Shown here: positions 1 through 9,249 of the stretch, piece after piece
Position numbering within the stretch: position 1 is the stretch's first letter
Layout of the letters: each line of letters starts with the position of its first letter
NCBI RefSeq assembly: GCF_021601625.1
Contig: NZ_BQHR01000001.1
Location: forward strand, 186,001-250,000
Direction: 5' to 3'
DNA length: 64,000 nucleotides
From: Pseudomonas paraglycinae
Lineage (GTDB): Bacteria; Pseudomonadota; Gammaproteobacteria; Pseudomonadales; Pseudomonadaceae
Translations under genes and position numbers: made by a program
The notes under the pieces: model-generated
Database searches by the model: none
Told to the model about the DNA's origin: nothing
What the model saw: the letters and a program-made list of their open reading frames with translations, nothing else

Positions 1-815
1 TCAGCCACTACGAAGACCTCGACGACCGCTACGACAAGCGCCCAAGCGCCTGGATCGAGCCGAAGGGCGACTGGGGCAAAGGCACCGTCGATCTGGTCGA
101 GATCCCGACCGCCGACGAAACCAACGACAACATCGTTGCGTTCTGGAGCCCGGAAAAACTGCCGGAGCCAGGCCAGCCGCTGGACTTTGCCTACCGCATG
201 CACTGGACCATCGACGAAGCCGCGCTGCACGCGCCGGACAGCGCCTGGGTCAACCAGACCCTGCGTTCGACCGGTGACGTCAAGCAATCGAACCTGATCC
301 GTCAGCCGGATGGCAGCGTTGCCTACCTGGTCGACTTCGAGGGCCCGTCCCTGGCCGCCTTGGCCCCGGATGCAGACGTTCGCAGCCAGGTCAGCGTCGG
401 CGACAACGCCGAACTGGTCGAGAACAGCGTGCGCTACAACCCGGAAACCAAGGGCTGGCGCCTGACCCTGCGGATGAAGATCAAGGACGCGAGCAAGTCC
501 ACCGAGATGCGCGCAGCCCTGGTGCAGCCAGTGGTCACCGCTGATCTGGCCAAGTCTTCGGTACCGACGTCCAACTCGTCGGTAGCCAAGGCCGACAAGG
601 TTGCCGCCAAGCAACAAGAGAAAGCCGACAAGGAAGCCAAGGCCGCCGAGGCCAAACAGGCCGACGCCAAGCCGGTTGCAGATGCCAAGGACAAGGCCAA
701 CAAAGACGCCAAGCAGCCAGCCGCTGCGGACGCGGCCCCAGCCACACCGGAATCGGCACCGACTGAAGAAGTCCTGACCGAGACCTGGAGCTATCAGTTG
801 CCTGCCGATGAGTAA
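1..815 (+). CDS. opgG: Glucan biosynthesis protein OpgG/MdoG, C-terminal part (5' truncated by window)
   Basis: The frame is open from the first complete codon at position 3, so only the last 270 residues are visible. OpgG is a periplasmic protein needed for synthesis or branching of osmoregulated periplasmic glucans. The visible part is the end of the large beta-sandwich domain and the C-terminal Ig-like domain, and the protein ends in WSYQLPADE, as expected for the family. Between MRAALVQP and that ending lies about 80 residues of Lys/Ala/Asp-rich low-complexity sequence (about 528-770), which I do not expect from the E. coli protein. The stop codon overlaps the opgH start by 8 bases (ATGAGTAA), indicating translational coupling. 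Confidence 0.93.
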   Translation, partial: SHYEDLDDRYDKRPSAWIEPKGDWGKGTVDLVEIPTADETNDNIVAFWSPEKLPEPGQPLDFAYRMHWTIDEAALHAPDSAWVNQTLRSTGDVKQSNLIRQPDGSVAYLVDFEGPSLAALAPDADVRSQVSVGDNAELVENSVRYNPETKGWRLTLRMKIKDASKSTEMRAALVQPVVTADLAKSSVPTSNSSVAKADKVAAKQQEKADKEAKAAEAKQADAKPVADAKDKANKDAKQPAAADAAPATPESAPTEEVLTETWSYQLPADE

Positions 816-3378
816 CTCTCAAGTACAGCCAGAGACTCTGTCCGAGTACCTGGCGCATCTGCCGATGACCGACGAGCAGCGCGCGGAACTCGCGGGCTGC
901 CAGTCCTTCAGCGAATTGCATGAACGCCTGTCGTCCAAGACCTTTGACGCGCCGACCGAAGCCGCCCAGGCTTCGGTGGGCAAGCGCCTGACCCTGAGCA
1001 CCGCCGAAGAGCTGGAAGACGCGGAAATGCTGGTGCTCGACGCCAGCGGCCGGGTCAGCATGAAGGCCACGCCGCCGATCCGTCGGACCAAGGTCGTGCC
1101 GGAGCCGTGGCGCACCAACATTCTGGTGCGTGGCTGGCGCCGTTTGACCGGTCGGACCAACCCGCCGCAACCGCCGAAGGACGCCAACGTGTTGCCGGCG
1201 GCGCGCTGGCGCACGGTCGGTTCGATCCGTCGCTACATTCTGCTGGTGCTGATGCTGGGTCAGACCATCGTCGCCGGCTGGTACATGAAAGGCATCATGC
1301 CGTACCAGGGCTGGTCGTTCGTCGATCTGGAAGAAGTCCTGCATCAACCGCTGCTGCAAACCGCCACGCAAGTGCTGCCGTATGCGCTGCAGACCAGCAT
1401 CCTGATCATGTTCGGGATTCTGTTCTGCTGGGTATCGGCCGGTTTCTGGACCGCGCTGATGGGCTTCCTCGAATTGCTCACCGGCCACGATAAATACCGG
1501 ATCTCCGGTAAAAGTGCCGGCAACGAGCCGATTCCGAAAGACGCGCGCACCGCACTGGTGATGCCGATCTGCAACGAAGACGTGCCTCGGGTATTTGCCG
1601 GTCTGCGCGCGACGTTCGAGTCGGTCGCCGCTACCGGTGACCTGGACCGTTTCGACTTCTTCGTCCTCAGCGACAGTAACGACACCGACATCTGCGTTGC
1701 CGAGCAGCAGGCCTGGCTGGACGTCTGCCGTGAAGCGAAGGGCTTCGGCAAGATCTTCTATCGCCGCCGTCGTCGCCGCGTAAAACGCAAGAGCGGCAAC
1801 CTCGACGACTTCTGCCGTCGCTGGGGCGGTGACTACAAGTACATGGTCGTACTCGACGCCGACTCGGTCATGAGCGGCGAGTGCCTGACCAGTCTGGTGC
1901 GCCTGATGGAGGCCACTCCGGACGCCGGCATCATCCAGACCGCGCCGCGCGCTTCGGGCATGGACACGCTGTATGCACGCATGCAGCAATTCGCCACCCG
2001 TGTATACGGTCCGCTGTTCACCGCCGGCCTGCACTTCTGGCAGCTGGGTGAATCCCACTACTGGGGTCACAACGCGATCATCCGCATGAAGCCGTTCATC
2101 GACCACTGCGCCCTGGCGCCGTTGCCGGGCAAGGGTGCGTTCTCCGGTGCGATCCTCTCTCACGACTTCGTTGAAGCGGCGCTGATGCGCCGTGCCGGCT
2201 GGGGCGTGTGGATTGCCTACGATCTGCCGGGCAGCTACGAAGAACTGCCGCCGAACCTGCTCGATGAACTCAAGCGTGACCGTCGCTGGTGCCACGGCAA
2301 CCTGATGAACTTCCGTCTGTTCCTGGTAAAAGGCATGCACCCGGTGCACCGCGCGGTGTTTCTGACTGGCGTGATGTCTTACCTGTCGGCGCCGCTGTGG
2401 TTCTTCTTCCTGGTGTTGTCGACCGCGCTGCTGGCGGTGAACACGCTGATGGAGCCGCAGTACTTCCTCGAACCGCGTCAGCTCTATCCGCTGTGGCCAC
2501 AATGGCACCCGGACAAGGCGATCGCGCTGTTCTCGACGACCATCGTGCTGCTGTTCCTGCCGAAGCTGTTGAGCATCATCCTGATCTGGGCCAAGGGCGC
2601 GAAAGAGTTCGGCGGCAAGTTCAAGGTGACCCTGTCGATGCTGCTGGAGATGCTGTTCTCCATGCTGCTGGCGCCGGTGCGGATGATTTTCCACACCCGT
2701 TTCGTTCTGGCCGCGTTCCTCGGCTGGGCCGCGACCTGGAACTCGCCGCAGCGTGACGACGATTCCACGCCATGGAGCGAAGCGGTCAAGCGTCACGGTC
2801 CGCAGACCCTGCTGGGCTTCTTCTGGGCGCTGCTGGTGATCTGGCTGAACCCGAGCTTCCTGTGGTGGCTGGTGCCGATCGTCGGTTCGCTGATGCTGTC
2901 GATTCCGGTGTCGGTGATTTCCAGCCGCGTCGGTCTGGGCCTCAAATCCCGTGACGAGAGCCTGTTCCTCATCCCCGAGGAATACAATCCGCCACAGGAG
3001 CTGCTGGCCACCGATCAGTACACCCACGAAAACCGCTGGCACGCGCTGAACGACGGCTTCGTCCGCGCCGTGGTCGATCCACAGCAGAACGCCCTGGCGT
3101 GCTCGCTGGCGACCTCGCGTCACGGTCAGGCCGAGCCGATCGAATGGCTGCGTCAGGAACGCGTGCGTCACGCGATCAAGGTCGGCCCGGCCGGGCTGAA
3201 CAACCATGATCGCCTGCAACTGCTGAGCGATCCGGTGGCCCTGGCCCGTCTGCACGAGCAGGTGTGGGCCGAAGGCCATGCCGAGTGGCTGGACGCCTGG
3301 CGGGCTTCGGTGAAAGCCGATCCCCACGCGCCGCTGCTGCCGCTCAAGCCGGTGAGCTTGCAGGCGCAACCGGCCTGA
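808..3378 (+). CDS. opgH: Glucans biosynthesis glucosyltransferase OpgH/MdoH
   Basis: 856 residues, the normal length for this inner-membrane family-2 glycosyltransferase. It polymerises glucose from UDP-glucose into the linear backbone of periplasmic glucans and probably passes it across the membrane. Visible hallmarks are the cytoplasmic GT-A core with LVMPICNED (about residue 250), the DAD metal motif in VVLDADSVM (about 347), [15 protein letters not shown], and the RDRRW acceptor motif (about 490). Hydrophobic segments lie near residues 145-210 and again after 510. A basic run [13 protein letters not shown] follows the nucleotide-binding region. It forms an operon with opgG (8-base overlap) and is closed by an intrinsic terminator just after its stop. 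Confidence 0.96.
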   Translation: MSNSQVQPETLSEYLAHLPMTDEQRAELAGCQSFSELHERLSSKTFDAPTEAAQASVGKRLTLSTAEELEDAEMLVLDASGRVSMKATPPIRRTKVVPEPWRTNILVRGWRRLTGRTNPPQPPKDANVLPAARWRTVGSIRRYILLVLMLGQTIVAGWYMKGIMPYQGWSFVDLEEVLHQPLLQTATQVLPYALQTSILIMFGILFCWVSAGFWTALMGFLELLTGHDKYRISGKSAGNEPIPKDARTALVMPICNEDVPRVFAGLRATFESVAATGDLDRFDFFVLSDSNDTDICVAEQQAWLDVCREAKGFGKIFYRRRRRRVKRKSGNLDDFCRRWGGDYKYMVVLDADSVMSGECLTSLVRLMEATPDAGIIQTAPRASGMDTLYARMQQFATRVYGPLFTAGLHFWQLGESHYWGHNAIIRMKPFIDHCALAPLPGKGAFSGAILSHDFVEAALMRRAGWGVWIAYDLPGSYEELPPNLLDELKRDRRWCHGNLMNFRLFLVKGMHPVHRAVFLTGVMSYLSAPLWFFFLVLSTALLAVNTLMEPQYFLEPRQLYPLWPQWHPDKAIALFSTTIVLLFLPKLLSIILIWAKGAKEFGGKFKVTLSMLLEMLFSMLLAPVRMIFHTRFVLAAFLGWAATWNSPQRDDDSTPWSEAVKRHGPQTLLGFFWALLVIWLNPSFLWWLVPIVGSLMLSIPVSVISSRVGLGLKSRDESLFLIPEEYNPPQELLATDQYTHENRWHALNDGFVRAVVDPQQNALACSLATSRHGQAEPIEWLRQERVRHAIKVGPAGLNNHDRLQLLSDPVALARLHEQVWAEGHAEWLDAWRASVKADPHAPLLPLKPVSLQAQPA

Positions 3379-3384
3379 TGAAGA

Positions 3385-3408
3385 AACCCCGCGAAAGCGG
3401 GGTTTTTT
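3385..3408 (+). terminator. Intrinsic terminator of opgGH
   Basis: A perfect GC stem CCCCGC-GAAA-GCGGGG followed by six T residues starts 6 bases after the opgH stop. It is a textbook rho-independent terminator for the opgGH operon. Confidence 0.9.
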
Positions 3409-3424
3409 ATGTCCAGAAAAAGAG

Positions 3425-3590
3425 CCCCCCTCACCCTAACCCTCTCCCGGAGGGAGAGGGGACTGACCGAGTTGAATGCTCGAGTTACGCCGACGTGAGA
3501 TACCGAGTTGAACTCCGGTCTGGAAGACAACGAAGATCGGCTCCCTTTCCCCCTCTCCCCTCTGGGGAGAGGGCTGGGGTGAGGGGTGGT
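3425..3590. repeat. MITE-like dispersed repeat, copy 1
   Basis: The ends are imperfect inverted repeats built from CCCTCACCCTAACCCTCTCCC on the left and its complement (GGGAGAGGGCTGGGGTGAGGG) on the right. Each end is also partly self-complementary (CTCTCCC-GGAGGGAGAG). The interior carries GAGTTACGCCGACGTGA, shared with the copy at 32345. No ORF of its own is credible. Copies 2 and 3 lie at 16551-16727 and 32345-32520. I infer a non-autonomous, palindromic intergenic repeat. Confidence 0.8.
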
Positions 3591-3622
3591 TCTTGAATGT
3601 TAAACAAATCGTCCATTAAACC

Positions 3623-3650
3623 TTGTGCAAAAAATCGAGTGCGTTAGCAT
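3623..3650 (+). promoter_or_regulatory. Probable sigma-70 promoter of the amino-acid ABC transporter operon
   Basis: TTGTGC, a 16-base spacer and TAGCAT lie 87 bases before the start codon of the binding-protein gene, in an AT-richer patch directly after the MITE-like repeat. The match to consensus is moderate. Confidence 0.45.
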
Positions 3651-3672
3651 CCGTCCCCGAATTGGCGCACCC

Positions 3673-3686
3673 GGACAATCTTGTCC
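3673..3686. promoter_or_regulatory. Perfect palindrome, possible operator
   Basis: GGACAA-TC-TTGTCC is a 6+6 perfect inverted repeat about 23 bases downstream of the predicted -10 box and 50 bases before the binding-protein start. Its position suits a repressor site or a 5' UTR hairpin. No regulator is identified. Confidence 0.3.
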
Positions 3687-3736
3687 ATTTCTGTCGGTTT
3701 TCGCGCCGCAAACGCAATGGTTTTGGGGACTTGAAG

Positions 3737-4534
3737 ATGAAGAAGTATCTGTCGATGCTGCTGGTCGGCGTCACGGCACTGGTTGCAGTCAATGCGGCGC
3801 AGGCCGGCGCAATCGACGAGGCGGTCAAGCGTGGCTCGTTGAAAGTCGGCATGGATCCGACCTACATGCCGTTCGAAATGACCAACAAGCGCGGCGAAAT
3901 CATCGGTTTCGAAGTCGACATCCTCAAAGCCATGACCAAGGCGATGGGCGTCAAGCTGGAGCTGGTCTCCACCGGTTACGACGGGATCATCCCGGCGCTG
4001 ATGACCGACAAGTTCGACATGATCGGCAGCGGCATGACCCTGACCCAGGAACGCAACCTGCGCCTGAACTTCAGCGAACCGTTCATCGTGGTCGGCCAGA
4101 CCCTGCTGATCCGTAAAGAGCTGGAAGGCACCATCAAGTCCTACAAAGACCTGAACACCGCCGACTACCGCATCACCTCCAAGCTCGGCACCACTGGCGA
4201 GATGGTCGCCAAGAAGCTGATCTCCAAGGCCAAGTACCACGGTTACGACAACGAGCAGGAAGCCGTGCTCGACGTGGTCAACGGCAAGGCGGACGCCTTC
4301 ATCTACGACGCGCCGTACAACGTCGTTGCAGTGAACAAGGTCGGCGCCGGCAAGCTGGTGTTCCTCGACAAGCCGTTCACCTACGAGCCACTGGCCTTCG
4401 GTCTGAAGAAGGGTGACTACGACAGCATCAACTTCATCAACAACTTCCTGCACCAGATCCACGAAGACGGCACCTACGATCGCATCCATGACAAGTGGTT
4501 CAAGAGCACCGAGTGGCTCAAGGACATGGAATAA
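3737..4534 (+). CDS. Amino-acid ABC transporter, periplasmic substrate-binding protein
   Basis: 265 residues from the ATG at 3737. This start gives a clean signal peptide (MKKYLSMLLVGVTALVAV, cleavage after NAAQA), whereas the longer open frame from 3623 would place non-signal sequence in front. The mature protein is a family-3 solute-binding protein: GSLKVGMDPTYMPFEM at the N-terminus, GFEVDILKAM, the GMTLTQERNLRLNFSEPF hinge segment, and KLGTTGE for the ligand carboxylate. The family takes up polar or basic amino acids. A permease and an ATPase follow, so it delivers substrate to them; the exact amino acid cannot be read from sequence. Confidence 0.9.
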   Translation: MKKYLSMLLVGVTALVAVNAAQAGAIDEAVKRGSLKVGMDPTYMPFEMTNKRGEIIGFEVDILKAMTKAMGVKLELVSTGYDGIIPALMTDKFDMIGSGMTLTQERNLRLNFSEPFIVVGQTLLIRKELEGTIKSYKDLNTADYRITSKLGTTGEMVAKKLISKAKYHGYDNEQEAVLDVVNGKADAFIYDAPYNVVAVNKVGAGKLVFLDKPFTYEPLAFGLKKGDYDSINFINNFLHQIHEDGTYDRIHDKWFKSTEWLKDME

Positions 4535-4550
4535 GGCCCGCCCGCTGATC

Positions 4551-4653
4551 GTTCCCACGCTTTGCGTGGGAACGCCGCCCGGGACGCTCCGCGTCCCTTC
4601 GCAAGCGTGACGCAGAGCGTCACAGGATGCATTCCCACGCAGAGCGTGGGAAC
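4551..4653. repeat. Cluster of four short hairpins with ACGC-NNN-GCGT cores
   Basis: Four consecutive palindromes with 3-base loops: GTTCCCACGC-TTT-GCGTGGGAAC (4551-4573), GGGACGC-TCC-GCGTCCC (4581-4597), GTGACGC-AGA-GCGTCAC (4607-4623) and TTCCCACGC-AGA-GCGTGGGAA (4632-4652). A related cluster lies at 24661-24766. It sits between the binding-protein and permease genes of one operon, where stable hairpins could protect the upstream mRNA or reduce downstream expression. Confidence 0.8.
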
Positions 4654-4675
4654 GAGCGAATCAGAGAAACATTCA

Positions 4676-5635
4676 ATGAAACAGAAAAAAGCCCAATGGC
4701 CCTGGCACGTCCTGACTGTGCTGGTGCTGGTCGGCCTGGCTGGCGCGTTGTATTACGCCACGTCGCTGATGTCCTACGAATGGCGCTGGAACCGTGTGCC
4801 GCAGTACTTCGCCTATCAGGCCGAGGAAACCCAGCGCGCGACCGACATTTCCACCGTCAGCGAACTGGTGCGCAAGGGCGGCAGCGCGCAGGTCACCCTG
4901 CGCAACGATGCCGGTGACGAGCAGCACCTGACCGTCGACGAAAACAGCCTGCAATTCGCTCAGGGCGACGATGTGGCCGAAGGCGACGTCGTGGGTGTGA
5001 CGCGGCATTGGGCGGCGGGTCCGCTGTTGTGGGGCCTGTGGACCACGCTTTGGCTGTCGGTGGTGTCCGGCGTGCTGGGCCTGCTGATCGGTCTGGCGAC
5101 CGGGCTGTGCCGGCTGTCGAGCAACCCGACCCTGCGCGACCTGTCGACGATCTATGTCGAACTGGTGCGCGGCACGCCGCTGCTGGTGCAGATCTTCATT
5201 TTCTATTTCTTCATCGGCACGGTGATGAACCTGTCCCGGGAGTTCGCCGGGATCGCCGCGCTGTCGCTGTTCACCGGCGCCTACGTGGCGGAAATCATCC
5301 GTTCCGGCGTGCAGTCGATTGCCCGTGGCCAGAACGAAGCAGCGCGTTCGCTGGGGCTGAGCGCTGGCCAGTCGATGCGTCATGTGGTGTTGCCGCAAGC
5401 GTTCAAACGCGTGCTGCCGCCGCTGGCCGGGCAGTTCATCAGTCTGGTCAAAGACACCTCGCTGGTGTCGGTGATCGCCATCACCGAGTTGCTGAAAAGC
5501 GGCCGTGAAGTCATCACCACGTCGTTCTCGCCGTTCGAGATCCTGTTCTGCGTCGCCGGCCTGTACCTGTTGATCAACCTGCCGCTGTCGAAAATCGCCA
5601 GCCGGCTTGAGCGGAGGCTCGCGCAAAGTGATTGA
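4676..5635 (+). CDS. Amino-acid ABC transporter, permease
   Basis: 319 residues from the ATG at 4676 ([10 protein letters not shown]). An earlier in-frame start at 4562 would run through the hairpin repeat and is rejected. One N-terminal membrane helix (about 9-28) is followed by about 85 soluble residues, then the HisM/GlnP-type permease domain with several helices. The cytoplasmic EAA loop is visible as [20 protein letters not shown] followed by [10 protein letters not shown]. Function: membrane channel of the importer served by the upstream binding protein. The soluble insertion after the first helix makes it longer than the minimal family members. The stop overlaps the next gene. Confidence 0.9.
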   Translation: MKQKKAQWPWHVLTVLVLVGLAGALYYATSLMSYEWRWNRVPQYFAYQAEETQRATDISTVSELVRKGGSAQVTLRNDAGDEQHLTVDENSLQFAQGDDVAEGDVVGVTRHWAAGPLLWGLWTTLWLSVVSGVLGLLIGLATGLCRLSSNPTLRDLSTIYVELVRGTPLLVQIFIFYFFIGTVMNLSREFAGIAALSLFTGAYVAEIIRSGVQSIARGQNEAARSLGLSAGQSMRHVVLPQAFKRVLPPLAGQFISLVKDTSLVSVIAITELLKSGREVITTSFSPFEILFCVAGLYLLINLPLSKIASRLERRLAQSD

Positions 5636-6362
5636 AGTCCGCGATCTGGTAAAAGTCTTCGACACCCGTGGGCAGGTGGTGCGCGCGGTGGATAACGTCA
5701 GCACTTCCGTGGCCAAGGGCGAAGTGCTGGTGGTGATCGGCCCGTCCGGTTCAGGCAAGTCGACCTTTCTGCGTTGCCTCAATGGTCTGGAAGAATTCGA
5801 TTCCGGCTCGGTGAGCATCGACGGCCTGCAACTGGCCGACCCGAAAACCGACGTCAACGCCTACCGCCGCGAAGTCGGTATGGTGTTCCAGCATTTCAAT
5901 CTGTTCCCGCACATGACCGTGCTGGAAAACCTGTGCCTGGCGCAGAAAGTCGTGCGCAAGCGCGGCCAGAAGGAAAGCGAGGCCAAGGCCCTGGCGTTGC
6001 TGGAGAAGGTCGGCATCGCCCAGAAGGCCCGCGAATACCCGTCGCGCCTGTCCGGCGGTCAGCAACAGCGGGTGGCGATTGCCCGGGCGCTGGCGATGGA
6101 TCCCAAAGTAATGCTGTTCGACGAACCGACCTCGGCCCTCGACCCGGAAATGGTCGGCGAAGTGCTGGACGTGATGAAGAACCTGGCCGTGGAAGGCATG
6201 ACCATGGTCTGCGTGACCCACGAAATGGGCTTTGCCCGGGAAGTGGCGGATCGGGTGCTGTTCTTCGATCACGGCAAACTGCTGGAAGACGCCTCGCCGG
6301 CGGAGTTCTTCGATGCACCGAAGGATCCGCGAGCTCAGGCGTTCCTTCGACAGGTTCTGTAA
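5628..6362 (+). CDS. Amino-acid ABC transporter, ATP-binding protein
   Basis: 244 residues from a GTG at 5628, preceded at suitable distance by GGAGG (5612-5616) and overlapping the permease stop (GTGATTGA). A TTG at 5607 is possible but lacks a comparable ribosome site. Walker [11 protein letters not shown]-loop [10 protein letters not shown], signature [15 protein letters not shown], Walker [15 protein letters not shown] and switch [10 protein letters not shown] are all intact. The family (GlnQ/HisP type) energises import of polar amino acids. Last gene of the three-gene operon. Confidence 0.95.
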   Translation: MIEVRDLVKVFDTRGQVVRAVDNVSTSVAKGEVLVVIGPSGSGKSTFLRCLNGLEEFDSGSVSIDGLQLADPKTDVNAYRREVGMVFQHFNLFPHMTVLENLCLAQKVVRKRGQKESEAKALALLEKVGIAQKAREYPSRLSGGQQQRVAIARALAMDPKVMLFDEPTSALDPEMVGEVLDVMKNLAVEGMTMVCVTHEMGFAREVADRVLFFDHGKLLEDASPAEFFDAPKDPRAQAFLRQVL

Positions 6363-6384
6363 CTGCGGCGTCCGCTCGGACGTC

Positions 6385-6475
6385 ATCGCTGGCAAGCCAG
6401 CTCCCACAGTTAATGGGGCTGAACACAAACTTCGTGGTCGACTACAAACCCTGTGGGAGCTGGCTTGCCAGCGAT
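6385..6475. repeat. REPIN (inverted REP doublet) 1
   Basis: ATCGCTGGCAAGCCAGCTCC(CACAG) at 6385-6409 and its exact complement at 6451-6475 enclose a 41-base spacer. Each arm contains the imperfect palindrome CTGGCAAGCCAG. This REP subtype differs at the core from the two REPINs at 20126 and 49805, and it lies in the opposite arm order. It is located between convergent genes. Confidence 0.85.
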
Positions 6476-6480
6476 AGCAT

Positions 6481-6507
6481 CACCTCGGTCCCAAGCGAAC
6501 CGAGGTG
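6481..6507. terminator. Hairpin between convergent genes
   Basis: CACCTCGGT and ACCGAGGTG form a perfect 9-bp stem with a 9-base loop, 12 bases beyond the MCP stop on its strand. No T-tract follows on either side, so a termination role is uncertain. Confidence 0.35.
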
Positions 6508-6518
6508 GGTGAATCACC

Positions 6519-8435
6519 TCAAACCTTGAACCGGCCCACCAGCGTTTGCAGGTGAGTGCCCAGGCGCGCCAGCTCGACGCTGGAGGCCGCCGTCTCTTCA
6601 CTGGCCGCCGAGGTCTGGTCCGAGACATCACGCACGTTCAGCACACTGCGGTTGATCTCTTCGGCCACGGCGCTCTGCTGCTCGGCCGCTGCAGCGATCT
6701 GCTGGTTCATCGCCTGAATCGCCGAGACGGTGCGGGTGATGCTTTCCAGCGAGCCACCGGCACGCCGGGTCAGCTCGACACTGCTGTCGGTCAGGGTGCG
6801 GCTGTTGTCCATGATCGTCGCCACTTGCTGGGTGCCGTTCTGCAGACCCACGATCAGCTCTTCGATCTCTTCCGTGGACTTCTGAGTGCGCTGGGCGAGG
6901 CTGCGGACTTCGTCGGCAACCACCGCAAAACCACGTCCGGCTTCACCGGCACGGGCGGCTTCGATGGCGGCGTTGAGGGCCAGCAGGTTGGTTTGCTGGG
7001 CCACGGACTTGATCACGTCGAGCACGCTGCCGATCTTGTCGCTTTCGCGTTTGAGCTCACCCATGGCCTCGGTGGAGTGGCCGACTTCAGCAGCCAGACG
7101 TTCGATCTGGGCGATGGCCTCGCCAACCACCTTGTCGCCTTCGCGGGCCTGCTGGTCAGCAGCGACCGCTGCTTCCGAAGCTTCCTCGGCGTTGCGCGCG
7201 ACTTCCTGCACGGTGGCGGCCATTTCGTTCATGGCGGTGGCGACCTGGTCGGTCTCGATTTTCTGATTGTTCACCCCGGCGCTGGTCTGCTCGGTCACGG
7301 CGGACAATTCTTCGGCAGCGCTGGCGATCTGGGTCACGCCGTCGCTGATGCCACCGATCAGTTCGCGCAGGCCTTGAGTCATGCTCTGCATCGAGCGTTG
7401 CAGTTGGCCAAGTTCGTCACGGCGCAGGGATACCAGGTTGTGGGTCAGGTCACCGGCGGCCACACGCTCGGCAACTTTCAGGGTCTGCTCCAGCGGGATG
7501 ATGATCTGGCGGGTGATCGCCCAAGCCGCGAGCAGACCGAAGGCCAGGGCCAGCAGGGTGGCGATCATCAGCATGTTTTTGGCGTGCGCGGCATCGGTGT
7601 CGCGGACGATGGTCTGGGATTCGGTGAGTTTCTTACTGACGTCGAGCAGGATGTCGCCTTGGGCCGACATGCGAGCCAGCGCCTTGGCGTTGTTCACCTG
7701 GGAGTCGCGGAACTGGCTGACGGCAGCGCGGTAAGCCTTCAGCGATTCGGTGGCCTGTTGCAGGTTGGCGATGTGTTGCTCGGGCAGTTTGCTCGGCAGG
7801 CTTTCCAGATTGTTCAGGGCGGCGGCGATGGCATCCAGCGCCGGCTGTTCGGCCTCGGCCTTGCCGCTGTAAGTGTAGCCGCGCACCTGATAGCGCGCCT
7901 GCTGCAGCAGTTTGCTCAGCTCGATCACGCTGTTGAATTGCGCAACGCTGTCGCCTTGCAGCAGGGATTTCTCGACTTCGCTGACCTTGGCCACGGCGTT
8001 ATCGGCGCTGGCGCCGAGTTTGCTGCGGGCGTCTTCACGCTGCACGGTGGCCTGGGTCATGTCGGCAAAGGCGCGTTTGTACTCGGCGACCGCTGCCAGT
8101 TGCTGATCGATCATGGCCACGTCGGACGGTTGCTCGATCATGCCGCGCGCGCTTTGCAGGCCGCTGTCGAGCTTGCCGAGCAGGTCGTTGACCGCGCCAG
8201 GGCCCTGTTCGCCACGGCGGGCTTCATAGTCCAGGCGTGCCAGGCGCAGGTCTTTGGTCAGCTCGTTGAGGCTGGAGATGAACCCGAGCTTGTCACCCCG
8301 GCTGATGATCCCGCTCATGCCGGTCCAGCCGGTGAAGGTGATCAACAGGGTCAGCAGCAGCACCAGGCCGAAACCGATTCCAAGCTTACGTTTGACGCTG
8401 ACGTTTCCAAGACTCTCGGCTAACCAACGGTACAT
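6519..8435 (-). CDS. Methyl-accepting chemotaxis protein, HBM-type ligand domain
   Basis: 638 residues from the ATG at 8435, chosen because GGGAGT precedes it; a start 21 bases upstream lacks this. Order: membrane helix about 19-41, roughly 245-residue periplasmic all-helical domain, helix about 286-308, HAMP, then the cytoplasmic signalling domain with the conserved tip [20 protein letters not shown] (about 490-510). The periplasmic region ([13 protein letters not shown] and paired long helices) fits the helical bimodular (HBM) type, whose characterised members often bind organic acids. The ligand here is unknown. A sigma-28-like promoter lies upstream, consistent with co-expression with the flagellar regulon. 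Confidence 0.92.
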   Translation of the reverse strand: MYRWLAESLGNVSVKRKLGIGFGLVLLLTLLITFTGWTGMSGIISRGDKLGFISSLNELTKDLRLARLDYEARRGEQGPGAVNDLLGKLDSGLQSARGMIEQPSDVAMIDQQLAAVAEYKRAFADMTQATVQREDARSKLGASADNAVAKVSEVEKSLLQGDSVAQFNSVIELSKLLQQARYQVRGYTYSGKAEAEQPALDAIAAALNNLESLPSKLPEQHIANLQQATESLKAYRAAVSQFRDSQVNNAKALARMSAQGDILLDVSKKLTESQTIVRDTDAAHAKNMLMIATLLALAFGLLAAWAITRQIIIPLEQTLKVAERVAAGDLTHNLVSLRRDELGQLQRSMQSMTQGLRELIGGISDGVTQIASAAEELSAVTEQTSAGVNNQKIETDQVATAMNEMAATVQEVARNAEEASEAAVAADQQAREGDKVVGEAIAQIERLAAEVGHSTEAMGELKRESDKIGSVLDVIKSVAQQTNLLALNAAIEAARAGEAGRGFAVVADEVRSLAQRTQKSTEEIEELIVGLQNGTQQVATIMDNSRTLTDSSVELTRRAGGSLESITRTVSAIQAMNQQIAAAAEQQSAVAEEINRSVLNVRDVSDQTSAASEETAASSVELARLGTHLQTLVGRFKV

Positions 8436-8476
8436 GCGACGACTCCCTCGGACCACTAATTGGACTTATGGAGAGG

Positions 8477-8503
8477 GTATCGGCCGGATGATGGCAATCT
8501 GTA
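8477..8503 (-). promoter_or_regulatory. Sigma-28 (FliA)-type promoter of the MCP gene
   Basis: Read on the minus strand: TACA, exactly 15 bases, then GCCGATAC. The FliA consensus is TAAA-N15-GCCGATAA, so 10 of 12 positions match with the right spacing. It ends 41 bases before the MCP start codon. Confidence 0.6.
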
Positions 8504-8541
8504 ACGCCTTTTGTCCGGCGAAGCGCTTAGAACAGAAGCGC

Positions 8542-9249
8542 TCAGAACAGCCGGGCGAGCAGCGCGGTGACGGCGGTTTCGACCCGCAGGATTCGCTCGC
8601 CCAGTTGCACCGGTTGCAGCCCGGCCCTGGCCAGCAGATCGATTTCGTAGGGAATCCAGCCACCCTCGGGGCCGATGGCCAGGGTCACCGGTTCGTTCAG
8701 GGCGCGGGGGCAGGGCGGAAAATTGCCCGGATGACCGACCAGGCCGAGGGTGCCGTCGGTGATGGCTGGCAGGCGATCTTCGACGAACGGCTTGAAGCGC
8801 TTCTCGATGATGATTTCCGGCAGCACGGTATCGCGGGCCTGTTCGAGGCCGAGGATGAGTTGTTCGCGGATGGCGTCCGGTTCGAGGAACGGCGTCTGCC
8901 AGAAGCTTTTCTCGACCCGGTAGCTGTTGACCAGGATCACCTTCGACACGCCCATGGTCGCCACGGTCTGGAACACCCGGCGCAGCATTTTCGGGCGGGG
9001 CAGGGCGAGCACCAGGGTCAGCGGCAGTTTGGCCGGTGGCGGTTGATCGAGGGTGACCCGAAGCTCGGCTTCACCCGCGTCCAGGCGCAGCAGCTCGGCC
9101 GAGCCCATCAACCCGCCGATCCGCCCGACCCGCAGGCTGTCGCCGACTTCCGAACGGTGGACTTCCTGCATGTGGGTCAGGCGCCGATCACGCAGCACGA
9201 CGCGGTCGGCCGCAATGAAGTCGGCCTCTTCGAGCAGCAGCAGGTTCAT
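8542..9249 (-). CDS. rsmE: 16S rRNA (uracil(1498)-N(3))-methyltransferase RsmE
   Basis: 235 residues. The family methylates N3 of U1498 in 16S rRNA within the 30S subunit, using S-adenosylmethionine. Visible are an N-terminal PUA-like part ([20 protein letters not shown]) and the SPOUT knot with [22 protein letters not shown] and [10 protein letters not shown]. The start overlaps the tatC stop by four bases (ATGA), so it is the last gene of the tat run and probably translationally coupled. An open frame continues upstream through tatC but that part is a shadow. Confidence 0.94.
   Translation of the reverse strand: MNLLLLEEADFIAADRVVLRDRRLTHMQEVHRSEVGDSLRVGRIGGLMGSAELLRLDAGEAELRVTLDQPPPAKLPLTLVLALPRPKMLRRVFQTVATMGVSKVILVNSYRVEKSFWQTPFLEPDAIREQLILGLEQARDTVLPEIIIEKRFKPFVEDRLPAITDGTLGLVGHPGNFPPCPRALNEPVTLAIGPEGGWIPYEIDLLARAGLQPVQLGERILRVETAVTALLARLF

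Noticed and set aside
535-3369. 944-codon minus-strand open frame opposite opgGH
   Set aside because: Arg/Gln/His-rich translation without any domain, exactly antisense to a confirmed glycosyltransferase; expected from codon bias in GC-rich DNA.
4551-4653. Possible CRISPR-like repeat array
   Set aside because: The units are self-palindromic, of unequal length and without regular unique spacers; no cas genes. They are REP-like hairpins.
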